The translations under genes were made by a program, and so were the position numbers. From positions 8,321,001 to 8,385,000 of the forward strand of contig NC_072800.1 of NCBI RefSeq assembly GCF_028583425.1: 64,000 bases of DNA, given 5' to 3'. The stretch comes from Eublepharis macularius. Its lineage: Eukaryota > Chordata > Lepidosauria > Squamata > Eublepharidae. This document shows positions 1 to 10,490 of this stretch, piece after piece. The notes under the pieces are model-generated. The model was not told the origin of the DNA and did no database searches. It saw only the letters and a list, made by a program, of their open reading frames with translations. Each line of letters begins with the position of its first letter. Positions within the stretch are counted from its first letter, which is position 1.

Positions 1-452
1 GGTATTTAGGTAGAATACGTAAACTTGTTTTTAGGTGCTAAATAGGCACCCTGGTAAAAGCCAGAAGCACCAAATCTACCTGGACAATTTCTGAGAGCCA
101 GGGACTGTGAGGTGAAAGAACCTACACCTTTGAGGGAACCTGCATTTGGGTAACCAAGTCCAGGAAACCTCCTGAGATAAACTTTTTGAGGAAAGGAAGT
201 AAGAAAGAATCTCCCCTAAGTGTTCATTTATCAGAGTTAGGTACAGTAACAAAATATTCAATCTCATGGGAGAAAGGATAACTGCTGGGCTACCGTGAAG
301 AATCACTTTACCCTTATAGGCTGAAATATTCCACACCTAACACTTGTACTGAATATCTTCTTTTTTGTATGAAATGAAACATGTTGTTTTGGCCTTCATT
401 TGTGTTTTATCTATCCAGTCCAATATATAGAAAAAGAGGGAACAAATTTACC
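1..452. other. Unannotated AT-rich sequence
   Basis: I see no gene and no repeat that I recognise here. Short open frames on the minus strand have no recognisable motif. If the minus-strand first exon proposed near 4.1 kb is real, this stretch would lie in its first intron or beyond. Confidence 0.4.
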
Positions 453-460
453 TCATAAAT

Positions 461-872
461 TAGGGTTGCCAGGTCCCTTTATCCTCCCGCCAGGAGGTTT
501 GGAACCTGGCTTTTCTTTTTCATTCCTTTTGCGTGGTGCCAACGTGATGACATCACTTCTGTAAGTGACGTCACCACACCAGCGGCACGGCAACACCACT
601 CACGTAAGTGACGTTGTCGGGCTGGCCGCAGGAGCATTCCTGTGCTTGGCACGGAGCCAATTCGGCCTGTTTGGGGCCCAATTCAGCTCCAAACAAAACA
701 TGGGGATGCTCCCATGGCCGGCGCAATGACGTCACTTACGGAAGTGACGTTACCACGCTAGGTGGGAGCGCGCACACAGCATGCACTCCTGAGGCGCCTG
801 CCCAGCGATTGGCAGACAAGGAGTCAAATCCTCGGGAGTTTGCCCACCACAGGCAAGCACCTGGGAACCCTA
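461..872. mobile_element. Non-autonomous hAT element, TIR TAGGGTTGCCAGG
   Basis: The ends are inverted copies: TAGGGTTGCCAGG on the left and CCTGGGAACCCTA on the right. They are flanked by an exact 8-bp direct repeat, TCATAAAT, at 453-460 and 873-880, which is the hAT target-site length. The 412-bp body encodes no transposase. It carries several CRE-like sites (TGACGTCA or close forms) near 566, 609, 726 and 741. Related copies appear at 6408-6850 and 31752-32036. Confidence 0.85.
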
Positions 873-880
873 TCATAAAT

Positions 881-1488
881 GCATCCAATATTGTTATCAT
901 AGTGTCTGAATAAGACATGTTGGGGGCAGGCAGTTTACACACTATCAACATTTCAATATAAGCTCATCTGTCACCCATTCCTATGAATGTGAGTGGTTGA
1001 TGATTCAAAGATAAAGAGAGGCTACTGTGACAGGGTGGCTGTTTGAGAAAGGTTCCAGGTAATTACGGAGGACCCTGAGCCTTTTCAATATAACATCATC
1101 TGAACATAACAGAGCCTCAAGCCTACAGTACAGTTGCCTCAGTGCGTCATCCTACTCAGCCTCCTCCCATAACTACCACAAAAACACTCTCAAAAATTCT
1201 CTTTTGGAATGTGTGAAATACTTAACAGAAGAATTTAAACACTCAAGATACATGTGAAGATTTCATGTAAACCATCTCTTTATGTAAAAACAAATAGTTA
1301 TTCCTGTATTTAGACATATTCAAGACTCTAAAGATAACTAATTTTGTTCATAATTAATATGCTATAATGGGAATAGCTTCTTGAAGAATTCAATGCTTTG
1401 TGTTTTGAAGTGTAGCCTGATATCCAAATATTTATTTCTTTAAACCTCACCTTTTCCTCAACAGGCTTACATAATTCTCTATTTTATC
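881..1488. other. Unannotated sequence
   Basis: I see no coding region or recognisable repeat in this AT-rich stretch. Confidence 0.35.
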
Positions 1489-1489
1489 C

Positions 1490-1620
1490 CAACTACCACC
1501 CTGTGAGGTAGGTTAAGCTGAGGTGTGAGTGGGCCAAAATCACCCAGAAAGCTTCCACAGAAGAGTGGGGATTTGAACCTGGTTCTCCCAGATCCTAATT
1601 TGACACTACAATATGCTTGC
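1490..1620 (-). repeat. tRNA-derived SINE fragment with L2-like body
   Basis: On the minus strand the block contains a B-box-like GGTTCAAATCCCC and the body CCTACCTCACAGGGTGG. The same family recurs at about 3612, 10120, 11370, 48345, 51020 and 51690. tRNA-derived SINEs of this kind carry L2-related tails. Confidence 0.65.
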
Positions 1621-1825
1621 AAATATTCAGCCAGTCCCATTGTCATTGTGTATGACTAATTCTGTTCTCTTGTTTTCAACAAGATTTGTGTCTTCTATTT
1701 TAAACTTACAATTTTTTCCTGCTTCTCAGATGGCACGCTACGACTAAGCTAAAACAGAGTGCAGCCATTCTTAGTGTTCTGTAATAGTAAGTATATTCAC
1801 AGTTTTGCTTGTAGGAAACTAAGGC

Positions 1826-1985
1826 TGTAATCCTAATAACACTTTCCTGGAGTAAGCCCTACTAAATAAAATGAGCAGGCCTGCTCAGGTTTGCTCTCTA
1901 GGCAGCGCAATTGTAAGGACACTTTCCTGCAAGGACACCCCATTGAGCAACATGGAATTCCTAAGCAGACATGCTTAGGAACATT
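1826..1985. repeat. Fragments of the 'CAATCCTA' palindromic repeat
   Basis: Two partly overlapping fragments share the words ATCCTAATAACACTTTCCTG, AAGGACACTTTCCTG and CAGACATGCTTAGGA. They match the better-preserved copies at 10149-10333 and, at the ends, 11991-12080. No coding capacity. Confidence 0.5.
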
Positions 1986-3610
1986 CCTTTTAAGACTACC
2001 AAGACTTTAAACTACCTATTACCCGACAGCCCTATTACCAAAATTGCTATAGTTGAACAGCTTCCTAACTCCCTGCATCTCAAGTATTGCTTTCTTTTGA
2101 TTCCTGCCATAAAAAGACATTATACTGTGTCTCCACAGAAAAAAATTAATTACTTGAAATATGGTATATATTTAAATAATATTGTTTACATAACTTAACA
2201 CTTAAAATTCATATGGAGACCCAACTCAGCTGAGAGGACAAGATTTTCCGTGTCACCTTTTCACTGTCTCAAAAATAATTCTGTGTAAGTAGTTGTTGCA
2301 GGAGGAGCAGCTGCCTTAACTGATGTTCTCATGCCTTCCAGTTTCAAACACTGCCTCAAGTAATTAGAGCCTGTAAGCTCAAAAATGTGGTCACATTTTA
2401 TAAGACACTGTTCTTGAGAAAAGAGGAACTTCTGCATTCATGAAAAAACACCAACATAACATTTTAAGGAGTCTCTAAAATTCATATGCAATTTAACATG
2501 CTCAAGGATCTCTGTCAGCAGCAAAAGCCTGTTCCTAAGGCTGTTTCAGTAATAACTAGAATAATTTATCCCTTTAAGAAGCCCTTATCAATCTCCCATA
2601 CACATGCATTCTCCATTTTGATCCCACTGTGCAGAACGACCCTGTCCGAGGAGGCCAGGAAGACATCATCTGGCAGGATGTGTACAACAGAGATGGTCAG
2701 AAAGGCATTTTAAAAAGGAATCAGAATTGCAGTATAATGGAACAGTCCAGGGGGGCACTTTTATAAGAGAAGAGTCAACTGTAATGTTTACTGTCAGTTT
2801 CATCTGGCTTTTACTGCACTGTCTCCTTACTTTGTAATCCACTCTCAGCATTACTTATGGTTTTCATGCCTTACAGTTTTCTGTTTGTACCATTTCCTAA
2901 TTTCTGTAGTCCTAATTTCATTACAGTGTTGCTTGATGTGTTGCACTCTTACCAAATTCTGTTCTATATTTGGTAAACTCTATTAAATCTCAGAAAGGTG
3001 GAGTGTAAATGAACTAATTGCTAAGTATAATAGAGGCTATATAATGAGCCAAAATTGAGGTGAAGGGGTGTCATCCAATTATGTGATATGTGTTACTGAC
3101 ATCAAGTATTCAAGGGTCCCATGAAAAGTAACCCCAACCACCCTTTCAATGATTGCAAAAAAGCCACAGTACAGTGAAGGAAATATAAAATTCCAGTCAT
3201 TAAAAAAACTCATGGGGTGGGTGGGTGGAGGAGCATTGTACTAAGTATGTGGTTAGCCTGCATCATTGGAGTAATAACAAAGAAAAAAGAAGGAAGGACT
3301 CTTACTTGCTAGAAAAAATATTTAAAGATGATAAAAAGGAGCAGCTGAGAAATCCAACATTTAAGTGACTTATAGACTAAGGTTGGGTCCTACCTCTGAT
3401 ACAACTACATCAGGAGAGAAGAAAAAACTGTTATCAGTGAGACTAAGAACTGTACTATATACAGTTACTTTGGAGTAAACCTTGTGGAACATAATGTGCC
3501 TTCAAGGAAATACACACTGGATACAACTCTGTTGGTCTAGCCATTTTTCCTGTACTTGTTTTGTTGGTGCCCTGTCTTTCAATCCAGTGGAGACTCGACA
3601 CAACTTAAAT
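1986..3610. other. Unannotated AT-rich sequence
   Basis: No recognisable gene or repeat. Short open frames (for example 2486-2713) show no family motif and no supporting splice or start context. Confidence 0.35.
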
Positions 3611-3611
3611 G

Positions 3612-3712
3612 GCTCTTAAGCTGGCCCAAGGTCAGCCGGTGAGCTTCCATGACCGAGCAGGAATCCAACCCGAATCTCTCAGGTCCTACTACACTGCACT
3701 GACTACGTACAT
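3612..3712 (-). repeat. tRNA-derived SINE fragment
   Basis: The minus strand carries a decayed B box (GGGTTGGATTCC) and the SINE body read as CTTGGGCCAGCTTAAGAGCC. It sits back to back with a plus-strand fragment of the same family at 3745. Confidence 0.55.
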
Positions 3713-3744
3713 ACATGAACCACAATCGGGGGGGGGGGGGCGGT

Positions 3745-3885
3745 CGGAATCCCGCTCTGCCATGGAGACTTGCCGGGCAATCCAGCGTCAGTCACGCTCT
3801 CCGCCTGACCTACCTCACAAGATTGGTGTTGTGAGGGTAAAACGGAGAATGGCAGAAGGCGATTCGAGTTCCCAAACAGAAGAAA
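3745..3885 (+). repeat. tRNA-derived SINE fragment
   Basis: The block holds GCTCTGCCATGGAGACTTGC, GGCAATCCAGCGTCAGTCAC and CTACCTCACAAGATTGGTG, the body of the same tRNA-derived family. It begins just after a run of 12 or more G. It lies at the edge of the CpG island. Confidence 0.55.
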
Positions 3886-3929
3886 GACAGGGAAGAAATG
3901 AAGCGAACCAAGCAATAAATTGCAGGGCA

Positions 3930-4930
3930 GCCCGGATAACGGTGCGGTAGACGCACGCGGAGGTCCAAGGCACGGGAGCGCCGGGGCAGCAGCCCCTCCT
4001 CTGCCCTGCCGTCTCCCACCGGGCTCCCCCGAACACTCGCCGAAGCAGGGCGCGCCGCCCGAGCCCCTCCACCGGGCGCGAAAGGAGAAGAAAGTTGCGC
4101 CCGAAGCGAGGCGCCTCCGGCCGGCGAAGACACTCACCTCCGCGGGGCCGGGCTCGCTCCGTCGGCCACCTTCGGGGATGGGGGAGTGGCGGAGCAGCGG
4201 GAGAAGCAGGCACCGCTCTCCAGCCACGCGGGTCCCCCTGGCGGCGGAGGGGGAAGCCCGCCCGCCCGCCCGCCCGCTTCGAGGGGGGGAGCAAGGCCGC
4301 TTTCCGGCCGGGGCTCTCGGTCACCGCCGCGGCCGAGGGAGGATGGCGCGCCGGCTTCGTCTCCCTCCCTCGCCCAGGCGCGCCGGAGCCGGACAACAGC
4401 GAGGGACGGACATCGGTCAGCGGCGCAGCCCGTGCGGTGCCGCCTCTCCCCGATCCTCCGCCGCCTCCGGCCTCCCCCTAGGCGCCGCCTGCCTTCGCTG
4501 GAGCGCGGCGGGACAGACGTTGGCAGCCCCCCGTCACCAGCGCCGCCTCGGCAGGCTCGTGCGCGTCCCAAACCGCGCGCGCGCGTCCTCGTTCTCTCTC
4601 ACGCCGCCCTCCCTCCTCCCCTCGCCGGCCCGCCCAACCCCGTCCCGCCACCCGCACCTGACTCCGCCCCCTCCCACCAGCCGAGTAAGGCGGAGACCCT
4701 GCCCCGCCCACAGGTGACCCGGATGTGGCAGTCACGTGGGCGCGCTCGGCGGACGAGGAGGGATTGGCTCACTGTGGTGAGCCGCCCAGAGGTAGAAGGT
4801 GTGAGGGGGCGTGGCCTTTGGGGGGGTCACGCGAGCCTGCGCGAACTGCCCCAGCCCCGCCTACCCACGGGAAGAAGAAATGTGGCGCAGGAGCGGCCAC
4901 AATTATCTTACACTGGTGTAAGTCTGCGTA
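3930..4930. promoter_or_regulatory. CpG island, likely promoter, possibly divergent
   Basis: About 1 kb of very GC-rich, CpG-dense DNA in an otherwise AT-rich window. It contains an E-box CACGTG inside GTCACGTGGGCGC at about 4731, an inverted CCAAT box (GATTGGCT) at about 4763, and a GC/KLF-type GGGGCGTGGCC at about 4806. Many long open frames cross it on both strands, but these follow from stop-poor GC-rich sequence. The promoter call is inference from composition and motifs. Confidence 0.6.
4138..4700 (-). other. Candidate first exon of a minus-strand gene
   Basis: Reading the minus strand out of the CpG island there is a consensus splice donor GAG|GTGAGTG with the exon ending at 4138. The CCAAT box and GC box lie upstream at 4760-4820, so transcription could begin near 4700. 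I find no ATG-initiated frame that reaches the donor convincingly, so the exon may be 5' untranslated. If real, the gene extends left, out of the window. I do not recognise it. The exon's 5' limit is a guess. Confidence 0.3.
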
Positions 4931-4992
4931 GGATTGCGCTGTTTAATTCCCCCCCCCTGGATTGCATCTTGAAATTCTTGTTCTTTAGTGCT

Positions 4993-5242
4993 GAAAGAAT
5001 CATAGGGTTACAAGGGACCTCCAGGGTTGTCTAGTCCAACCCCCTGCACAATGTAGGAACTTCACAACTACTCCCCCCCCCACACACACAACCAGTGACC
5101 CTTGATCCATGGCAAAAAGTGGCAGAGTCTGTAGCCAAACTGGCCTGAGGAGAATTGCTACCTGACCTCAAGGCCTTACCCTGGGCGTGTAAGAAGGGGC
5201 CAGGAGAACTAACCGCTGAAAGCCACTTCACCCTTCTGCAAT
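4993..5242 (-). mobile_element. CR1 LINE 3' end, 5'-truncated
   Basis: The plus strand shows GAATCATAGGGTTACAAGGG followed by TCTAGTCCAACCCCCTGCAC, the reverse of the CR1 3' end, which finishes in ATTCTATGAT-like repeats. It is an old fragment of about 250 bp without coding sequence. It lies 3' of the CpG island. Confidence 0.75.
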
Positions 5243-5960
5243 TTCCACATTGCCTGTAAAGAAACGAGCAAGCAAAAACAGTTCTTTTGGGTGGGGAGAG
5301 CTATATAAAGATGCAATGCCCCTAAAGTTAAATGCCTTTAACAAATTTAACTGAATCAGCCCCATTCAAAGAATGGGATTTCTAAGCACTCAGTTATGGC
5401 TGAATCTATGCTTAGTCGTTGTTGTATAGCATCAGATGGATGTAAAAATAATGTTTTTTTCCAGCACCAAATTGCCTTCATCAAATGTAATAAATAAATT
5501 TAAGTGTACGTTATTAGAACATATATTTATTAGTGTCACTGTTGCATCTCTTTTGGTTACAAACGTATTTTTTAAAATTGTCTAAATTACTAACAGCTCA
5601 ACTTCACTAAAGAAGCTTTAAAGATTTACAGAAGAATATAGGTAGAGAGAAAGAGAGAGCATAGAGCATATAAGAAGTTACCATAAGACAGGGTTGCAGA
5701 TAATACAAAAGAAATAATCTGTAACTATACCTTGAACACTACCAAACAGACCTGTTCATCCTTGGGGATGTAGGGGATAGAGATAAGCCAGCCTCTAGCA
5801 CCTTCCCAACTGCATCCCTTCATCCATCCTTCACCTCTCCCAGGTTGACAGTTTTTTATCAGTTACATGAACGTTCCAAAGAGATGTCCATCACAGCAAT
5901 TGGAGCCAATGGTATTTTTCCTGCTGCTGTTATAGCTCTCTCTTTCCTGCTTTCCCAGGG
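5243..5960. other. Unannotated sequence
   Basis: No gene or recognisable repeat. A purine-rich GAGAGAAAGAGAGAG stretch occurs near 5645. Confidence 0.35.
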
Positions 5961-5976
5961 CACTATTAGAAAGGTG

Positions 5977-6391
5977 CAGGGCTCAATTCCAGGGGGAGTG
6001 TGCCAGAACACAGTTCCGGTAGTTCCCCAAAGAGGTCACATGACATGTGGCCCTGCCCACCTGACTCAGCCATTTTAGGCTCATTTCGTCCTGGATTGGG
6101 GCAGAAACGGCCTGGATCGGGCCTTTGGACAGGTGGTGGATCACTCTCCTGTTCAGCAGCGGCCCAATCCTGACCATTTTGGGCCCCTTTTCGGGCTTTT
6201 TCAGACCCTTTTGGGCATTTTGGGCCCAATTTCAGTCCTGAGTGGCCAGGATTGGATCCAAAACAGCCAGGATAGGTGATGCCAGGGGGTGTGGCATATG
6301 CAAATCAGCTATGCTAATAACACATTTCCAGTGATGTCAAGGGGCGTGGCATATGCTAATGAGTTATGCTAATGAGTCCCTCTCTTTCTAT
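5977..6391. mobile_element. Non-autonomous hAT element, CAGGGCTC family
   Basis: The left end CAGGGCTCAATTCCAGGG matches the left end at 32781 (CAGGGCTCATTTCCAGGG), and the right part shares GGCATATGCTAATGAGTTA with that copy. Flanking 8-mers GAAAGGTG (5969-5976) and AAAAGGTG (6392-6399) differ at one base and are likely target duplications. The body repeats the words ATTTTGGGCC and GGCCTGGAT. No transposase. Confidence 0.75.
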
Positions 6392-6407
6392 AAAAGGTGA
6401 ATCACAA

Positions 6408-6850
6408 GTACGGTTGCCAGGGATCTGGAGTCCCTTGATGGGGGATCCCGAGGTCTCTGGACTCTCCCAGCGGGGGATTGGGAACCGTTACTCGTGTGGT
6501 GATGTCACTTCCAGGAGTGATGTTACGCGGGGTCAATGGGCGTCCCCAGGTTAAAGGGGACCCTTGTTCTCACTGCCACCACCTGCTCTTGCTGCTACCG
6601 CAGCCGGCTCTTGTTTGGCATGCAGGGACTGCGGCAGCAAGAGTGGGTGGCGGTGAGAGCGGGCAGCAGCAAGAACAGGCGGTGGCACTGGCGGTGAGAG
6701 CGGCCTGCTTTTGCCGCTGCTGCCGTCTGCTCTTGCCGCTGCCGCCCACTCTTGCAGCCCAGGAGAACCCTCCCACCAGCCAAGTAAGTGGGCGCAGGGG
6801 GAGGGTGGGATCAAGGGATCCCCCGCCCTGGCCGGGGGAATGACAACCCT
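6408..6850. mobile_element. Non-autonomous hAT element, GGTTGCCAGG family
   Basis: Inverted ends GTACGGTTGCCAGGG and ATGACAACCCT are bounded by an exact 8-bp repeat AATCACAA (6400-6407 and 6851-6858). The left duplication lies 1 bp from that of the preceding hAT element. The body has the paired GTGATGTCACTTCC and AGTGATGTTACG words and a GC-rich segment rich in GCWGC triplets. Same family as 461-872. Confidence 0.85.
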
Positions 6851-7265
6851 AATCACAATCCATCTTAATTTCTGAAAGAGGCTTGCAGATATACGCTCTT
6901 ATCATGATAGCTTCCACTACTTAATATGTTCTTTCACATGGACTCCTCAGGCTGCAGCCATAACTTCAACTGTCATTTCTTCAGCTGTTATCCTTTAACT
7001 GTCAACTTCATAACTCTCTCTTCACCTTCTCCCCCAAATTCTGAAAGGGGGCCCTAGTCACACAGATACCCCATTTAACCAATCATATCACACATTTTTT
7101 CTAATCAAGACAATTGCAATTTCAAGTAACAGAACTGAGAAAGTGTGTGAGTGTGCACGCACCTGTGTGTATAACAGTACTTTTCGGTATTAAAAAACAT
7201 GCTGGTACTCATAGATAACGTTGCACCAGTTTCCACCAGTTCCCCCTTCAGGATGTGGGAGAGCC

Positions 7266-7772
7266 ACTCTCCCAAAGGTAATATAAAGACAATTACCATC
7301 GTGCTAAGACTAAAATCCAAAAAATTTTAGTAATCGCTACTGTACACTTGTATTTACAACTGTGTTCTTAGAAGACCACACAATTCCTTAAAGGGATAGT
7401 ACACAATTCCAAAGAGACAAATAATGGCCATTGTCTTAGGAAGAAGACAGTTGCCTGTACTGTTGTAGAAATTTATCCTATGGAGAGCAAATTGAAGTCA
7501 GGAAATAATATATAAAGGCTTTGGTTCCATAAGACACTTGTGTATGTAAGCAACTTTGAGGAAGTTCATAAAATCACATCCACTCCAGTAGCATGTTGAT
7601 CGCTGGAAAGCTGGAAGATCTCTTCAGGAGTTTGGAATCACATTTACCTTTGGAACTGCGTAATATCCCTTGAAGGAATTGCACATCCTTGTACAAATAT
7701 AATTGTAAATACAAGTGTATGGTAGAGATTACTAAAAAAAATGAATTTTAGTCTTAGTAAGGTGGTAATTAT
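7266..7772. repeat. Long palindromic repeat (MITE-like)
   Basis: Left arm 7266-7415 and right arm 7625-7772 are inverted copies: the left reads TAAGACTAAAAT, ACACTTGTATTTACAA and ATTCCTTAAAGGGAT, and the right holds their reverse complements in reverse order. The centre is diverged. No target duplication or coding sequence was found, so the class is unknown. Confidence 0.6.
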
Positions 7773-7774
7773 GC

Positions 7775-8104
7775 TAGCTTTAGAACACCATGGTCCTCTT
7801 GTTTTGGCTTTTACAGTATCCTTCCCAAAGGTGTCTGTACTCAGTTCCTAGGAGTGCAACCACACAAAAGCTCCATGTGTGTGCAGTGCAAAATTATCTG
7901 GAAATTATCAGGAAAATTAATCCATGACCTGTTTGATTGTATGGATGTTTCTCCAGTGATTTCTGTGCATTCCAAATGCAGTGCCTTTAGCTAAATCACA
8001 AAGAATGTTTGCTTCAGCATTTTGCTCAAAAGCATTGATTGAGACTGCTTTTTATAGAATTGGGAGGGAGGAAACCATCTTGTAAAATAGAGCTGTTACA
8101 CCAA
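7775..8104. other. Unannotated sequence
   Basis: No recognisable gene or repeat. Confidence 0.3.
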
Positions 8105-8368
8105 GCCTTTGGCTGAGGTGGTTCGTCCCTCTTGACTGCCCATGTCCCACCACCCCTGCCCCAGGTATGATTTAATTTGCCAGCTGCTTTATGGAATATT
8201 CAACTGTAAACTGAATTAGATAGCAGACACCTGTTTGTATTTGTAACTGTTGATATTGATGGTTTTAATATTGTTTTAATGTAAACTATGTTTTCATGTT
8301 ATTTTGATTCGCCCTGAGCCTGCTTGCAGGGAGGGCGGGATATAAGTCTAATAAATGAAATTAAATGA
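8105..8368 (+). mobile_element. L2 LINE 3' end fragment
   Basis: The 3' untranslated region is recognisable: a T-rich stretch with TTTTAATATTGTTTTAATGT, then CGCCCTGAGCCTGCTTGCAG, GGAGGGCGGGATATAAGTC and a TAATAAATGAAATTAAATG tail. The same tail type ends the tRNA-derived SINEs in the window. No coding part remains. Confidence 0.7.
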
Positions 8369-8849
8369 AAATTAGAAGTGTCAAGACATTCACTCTTCAG
8401 TCCATGCCACCTACCCTGGAACTCCTCAATTCTATAGCTGGGGAACTATTTTGGGTGACTTGTGACCCGGGGGAAGCACTCCGCACAAGTGCAGAGGTAC
8501 CTTTTCTTTGTCATTACTCCACAGATTCTAGGGCTTAGTTCTAGACTCTGAGGCCAAGTCTTTATGCTTCCTTGTCCTTGTCAATAATGTACTTTGGATT
8601 ATCCATACCTTGCTTTGACAGAGATGTTCAAGCAATATATATCTCAGATTGCTCAGGACTAGCAAAATGCCCAACAAATGGTAGGGAAGTGTTCAAAATC
8701 ATGACAACAGTAATGGACTATAACCATCACTGGGTGTGTGCGTGCACTCGCATACATGCCATTTCCCCCTTCTTGTCCAACTTTGCCCCTGCTTTCTTTC
8801 CCTTGGACATTTTTTTTGCCTCTCTCCATTACTCAGGAGCCTTGACTTT
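8369..8849. other. Unannotated sequence
   Basis: No recognisable gene or repeat. Confidence 0.3.
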
Positions 8850-9122
8850 GGCCGTTTCCACATGCCCTTAAAGGGACAACCCACTCACAAAATGTTGGCG
8901 ACGTCTCTGTTTGCAAAATGTTGGCGAGCCATTTGGCTTTCATTTTTTAGGCGCCTTTTCTGTGACCATGGAATTTGTGACTGCATTTCCAGAAAAGATG
9001 TCCAAAAAACGGAAGCCAAATGGCTTGCAACCACTTTGCAAACAGAGACGTCTGGATTCCTGGGGAAAAGCCACCAGCCTTCGGTGAGTGGGATGTCCCT
9101 TTAAGGGCGTGTGGAAATGGCC
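8850..9122. mobile_element. Palindromic MITE, TIR GGCCGTTTCCACATGCCC
   Basis: A 273-bp element with long inverted ends: GGCCGTTTCCACATGCCCTT with AAAGGGAC on the left and the reverse complement GTCCCTTTAAGGGCGTGTGG then AAATGGCC on the right. The arms continue inward with matching words (GTTTGCAAA, GCCATTTGGCTT, GACGTCTCTGTTTGC). The flanks show TTT on both sides, too short to assign a superfamily. Confidence 0.7.
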
Positions 9123-9247
9123 TTTATCTGCTGGCAGATCAGCGCACTTCCTACAATCAACAGCACAATTGAAAGGGTTGCTAACTTTTGGACCTCCACC
9201 AGCGGATGGGTATTTAATAACAAATTAGTAGCTGATAATGTTGCCAT

Positions 9248-9605
9248 TAGACATGGGCATGAACCACAAAAAAACTGAACTATGCGGTTCGTGGTTCATG
9301 GGGTTTCCACAAACCAAGAAGCACGAACTGGGGCAAGTTTGCGAACCAGTTCGTGGGGTTTAAATGTCCCTTTCTGGCCACTTTGTAGCAGCAGGGAAAG
9401 TCCATTCCATGATGGCTCCTTGGTGACCTCTGAAGGTCTTTTGAATTAAGGGACATTACCCTTTAATACGAACCAAAAAGAACCAGTTGACCAGTTGTGT
9501 GGAAGTTCGTGGAAACGAGCTTCCATGTACCACTGGTTTGCGACCCACGAACCAGGCTGGTTCATGGGTTTTTTTGGTTCGTATTCTGGTTCATGTCCAT
9601 CTCTA
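9248..9605. mobile_element. Non-autonomous hAT element, TIR TAGAGATGGRCATGAACC
   Basis: The left end is TAGACATGGGCATGAACC and the right end reads TAGAGATGGACATGAACC on the minus strand. An exact 8-bp duplication GTTGCCAT flanks it (9240-9247 and 9606-9613). The 358-bp body is built from inverted GTTCGTGG, ACGAACC and CCATGAACC words and has no coding capacity. Confidence 0.88.
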
Positions 9606-9613
9606 GTTGCCAT

Positions 9614-10119
9614 GCCATGAATAGCTTATGCTTTTGATTCTTGCCTATCAAGCTACAGTTAAAGATACAAGAACAGGTCACGCGTTTTTCCTAGTCAATC
9701 AGCAATCCTGTTTAGGAGCTACCTTTAATAAACTCATGATTTTTTAAAAGGCATATGCTATTTCTGTCTTCTCTCGCTCAGTCCATTCACTCAACTATCT
9801 CTTTCCCCTCTTCTGCATTCATTGGACACCCGGTTGTCAACCAGTTGGGAGACTTTTGACATGCCACCTGCTCTGATATACATTTACTCAGAAGTCCATT
9901 GGACTTGCTAACACTTACAGTATTTATTCAAACACAAGACTATTGATGGTATGCCATCAAAAAAATGAGGGGGATTATCTTACATTAATATACAAGTTAG
10001 CAACATCCAATAATATGTTTTCTATAACTCTTTAAAGGGGTCATCCTACTTCAGGGTTGTCTTCCCTTTGAATAAATAAGGGTAAATGTACCCAGGATTG
10101 CAGACGCAGTGCATCTGCA
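9614..10119. other. Unannotated sequence
   Basis: No recognisable gene or repeat. Confidence 0.3.
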
Positions 10120-10490
10120 GGCAGTGGTGGTGTAGTAGTCAGATTTCTATGCAGCAATCCTATTCAGAGTTAATCAAGTCTATCAGTGCCAGTCAAATAA
10201 CACTTTCCAGGGAATAAGCCCCATTGAATAGACTAGAATAGGATTCAGAGTAGACTTGCCTAGGATTGCACGGTAAGCCCATTGAAATCAAATGTGTTTA
10301 GCTGGAGTAACTCTATGTTGGATTGCACTAGGACTTGAGGGATCCACATTCAAATCCCCACATACCATGAAATTGATTGGCTGGCTAATCTTGGGTCAGG
10401 CACTTTCTGTCAGTCGAACCCATCTCACACGATTGCTGTCAAGATAAAATGCATTCCTCCTTGAAGGAAATACAGGATAAAATAGTGATA
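10120..10490 (+). repeat. tRNA-derived SINE split by a palindromic repeat
   Basis: The tRNA-like head GCAGTGGTGGTGTAGTAGTC stops at about 10148 and resumes at about 10334 with GGGATCCACATTCAAATCCC, the B-box region, followed by the body TTGGGTCAGGCACTTTCTGT. The 10149-10333 insert belongs to the CAATCCTA family, so the SINE is the older element. Confidence 0.65.
10149..10333. mobile_element. CAATCCTA palindromic repeat inserted in a SINE
   Basis: It begins GCAGCAATCCTATTCAGAG and ends GAGTAACTCTATGTTGGATT then GCACTA, with inner words ACACTTTCCAGGGAATAAGC and GCCTAGGATTGCAC. It is related to 11991-12080 and 1826-1985. It may be two copies fused. No clear target duplication. Confidence 0.6.

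Noticed and set aside
3810-5034. Long overlapping open frames in the CpG island
   Set aside because: Six-frame openness from GC-rich sequence; residue composition is low complexity and several frames lack an ATG.
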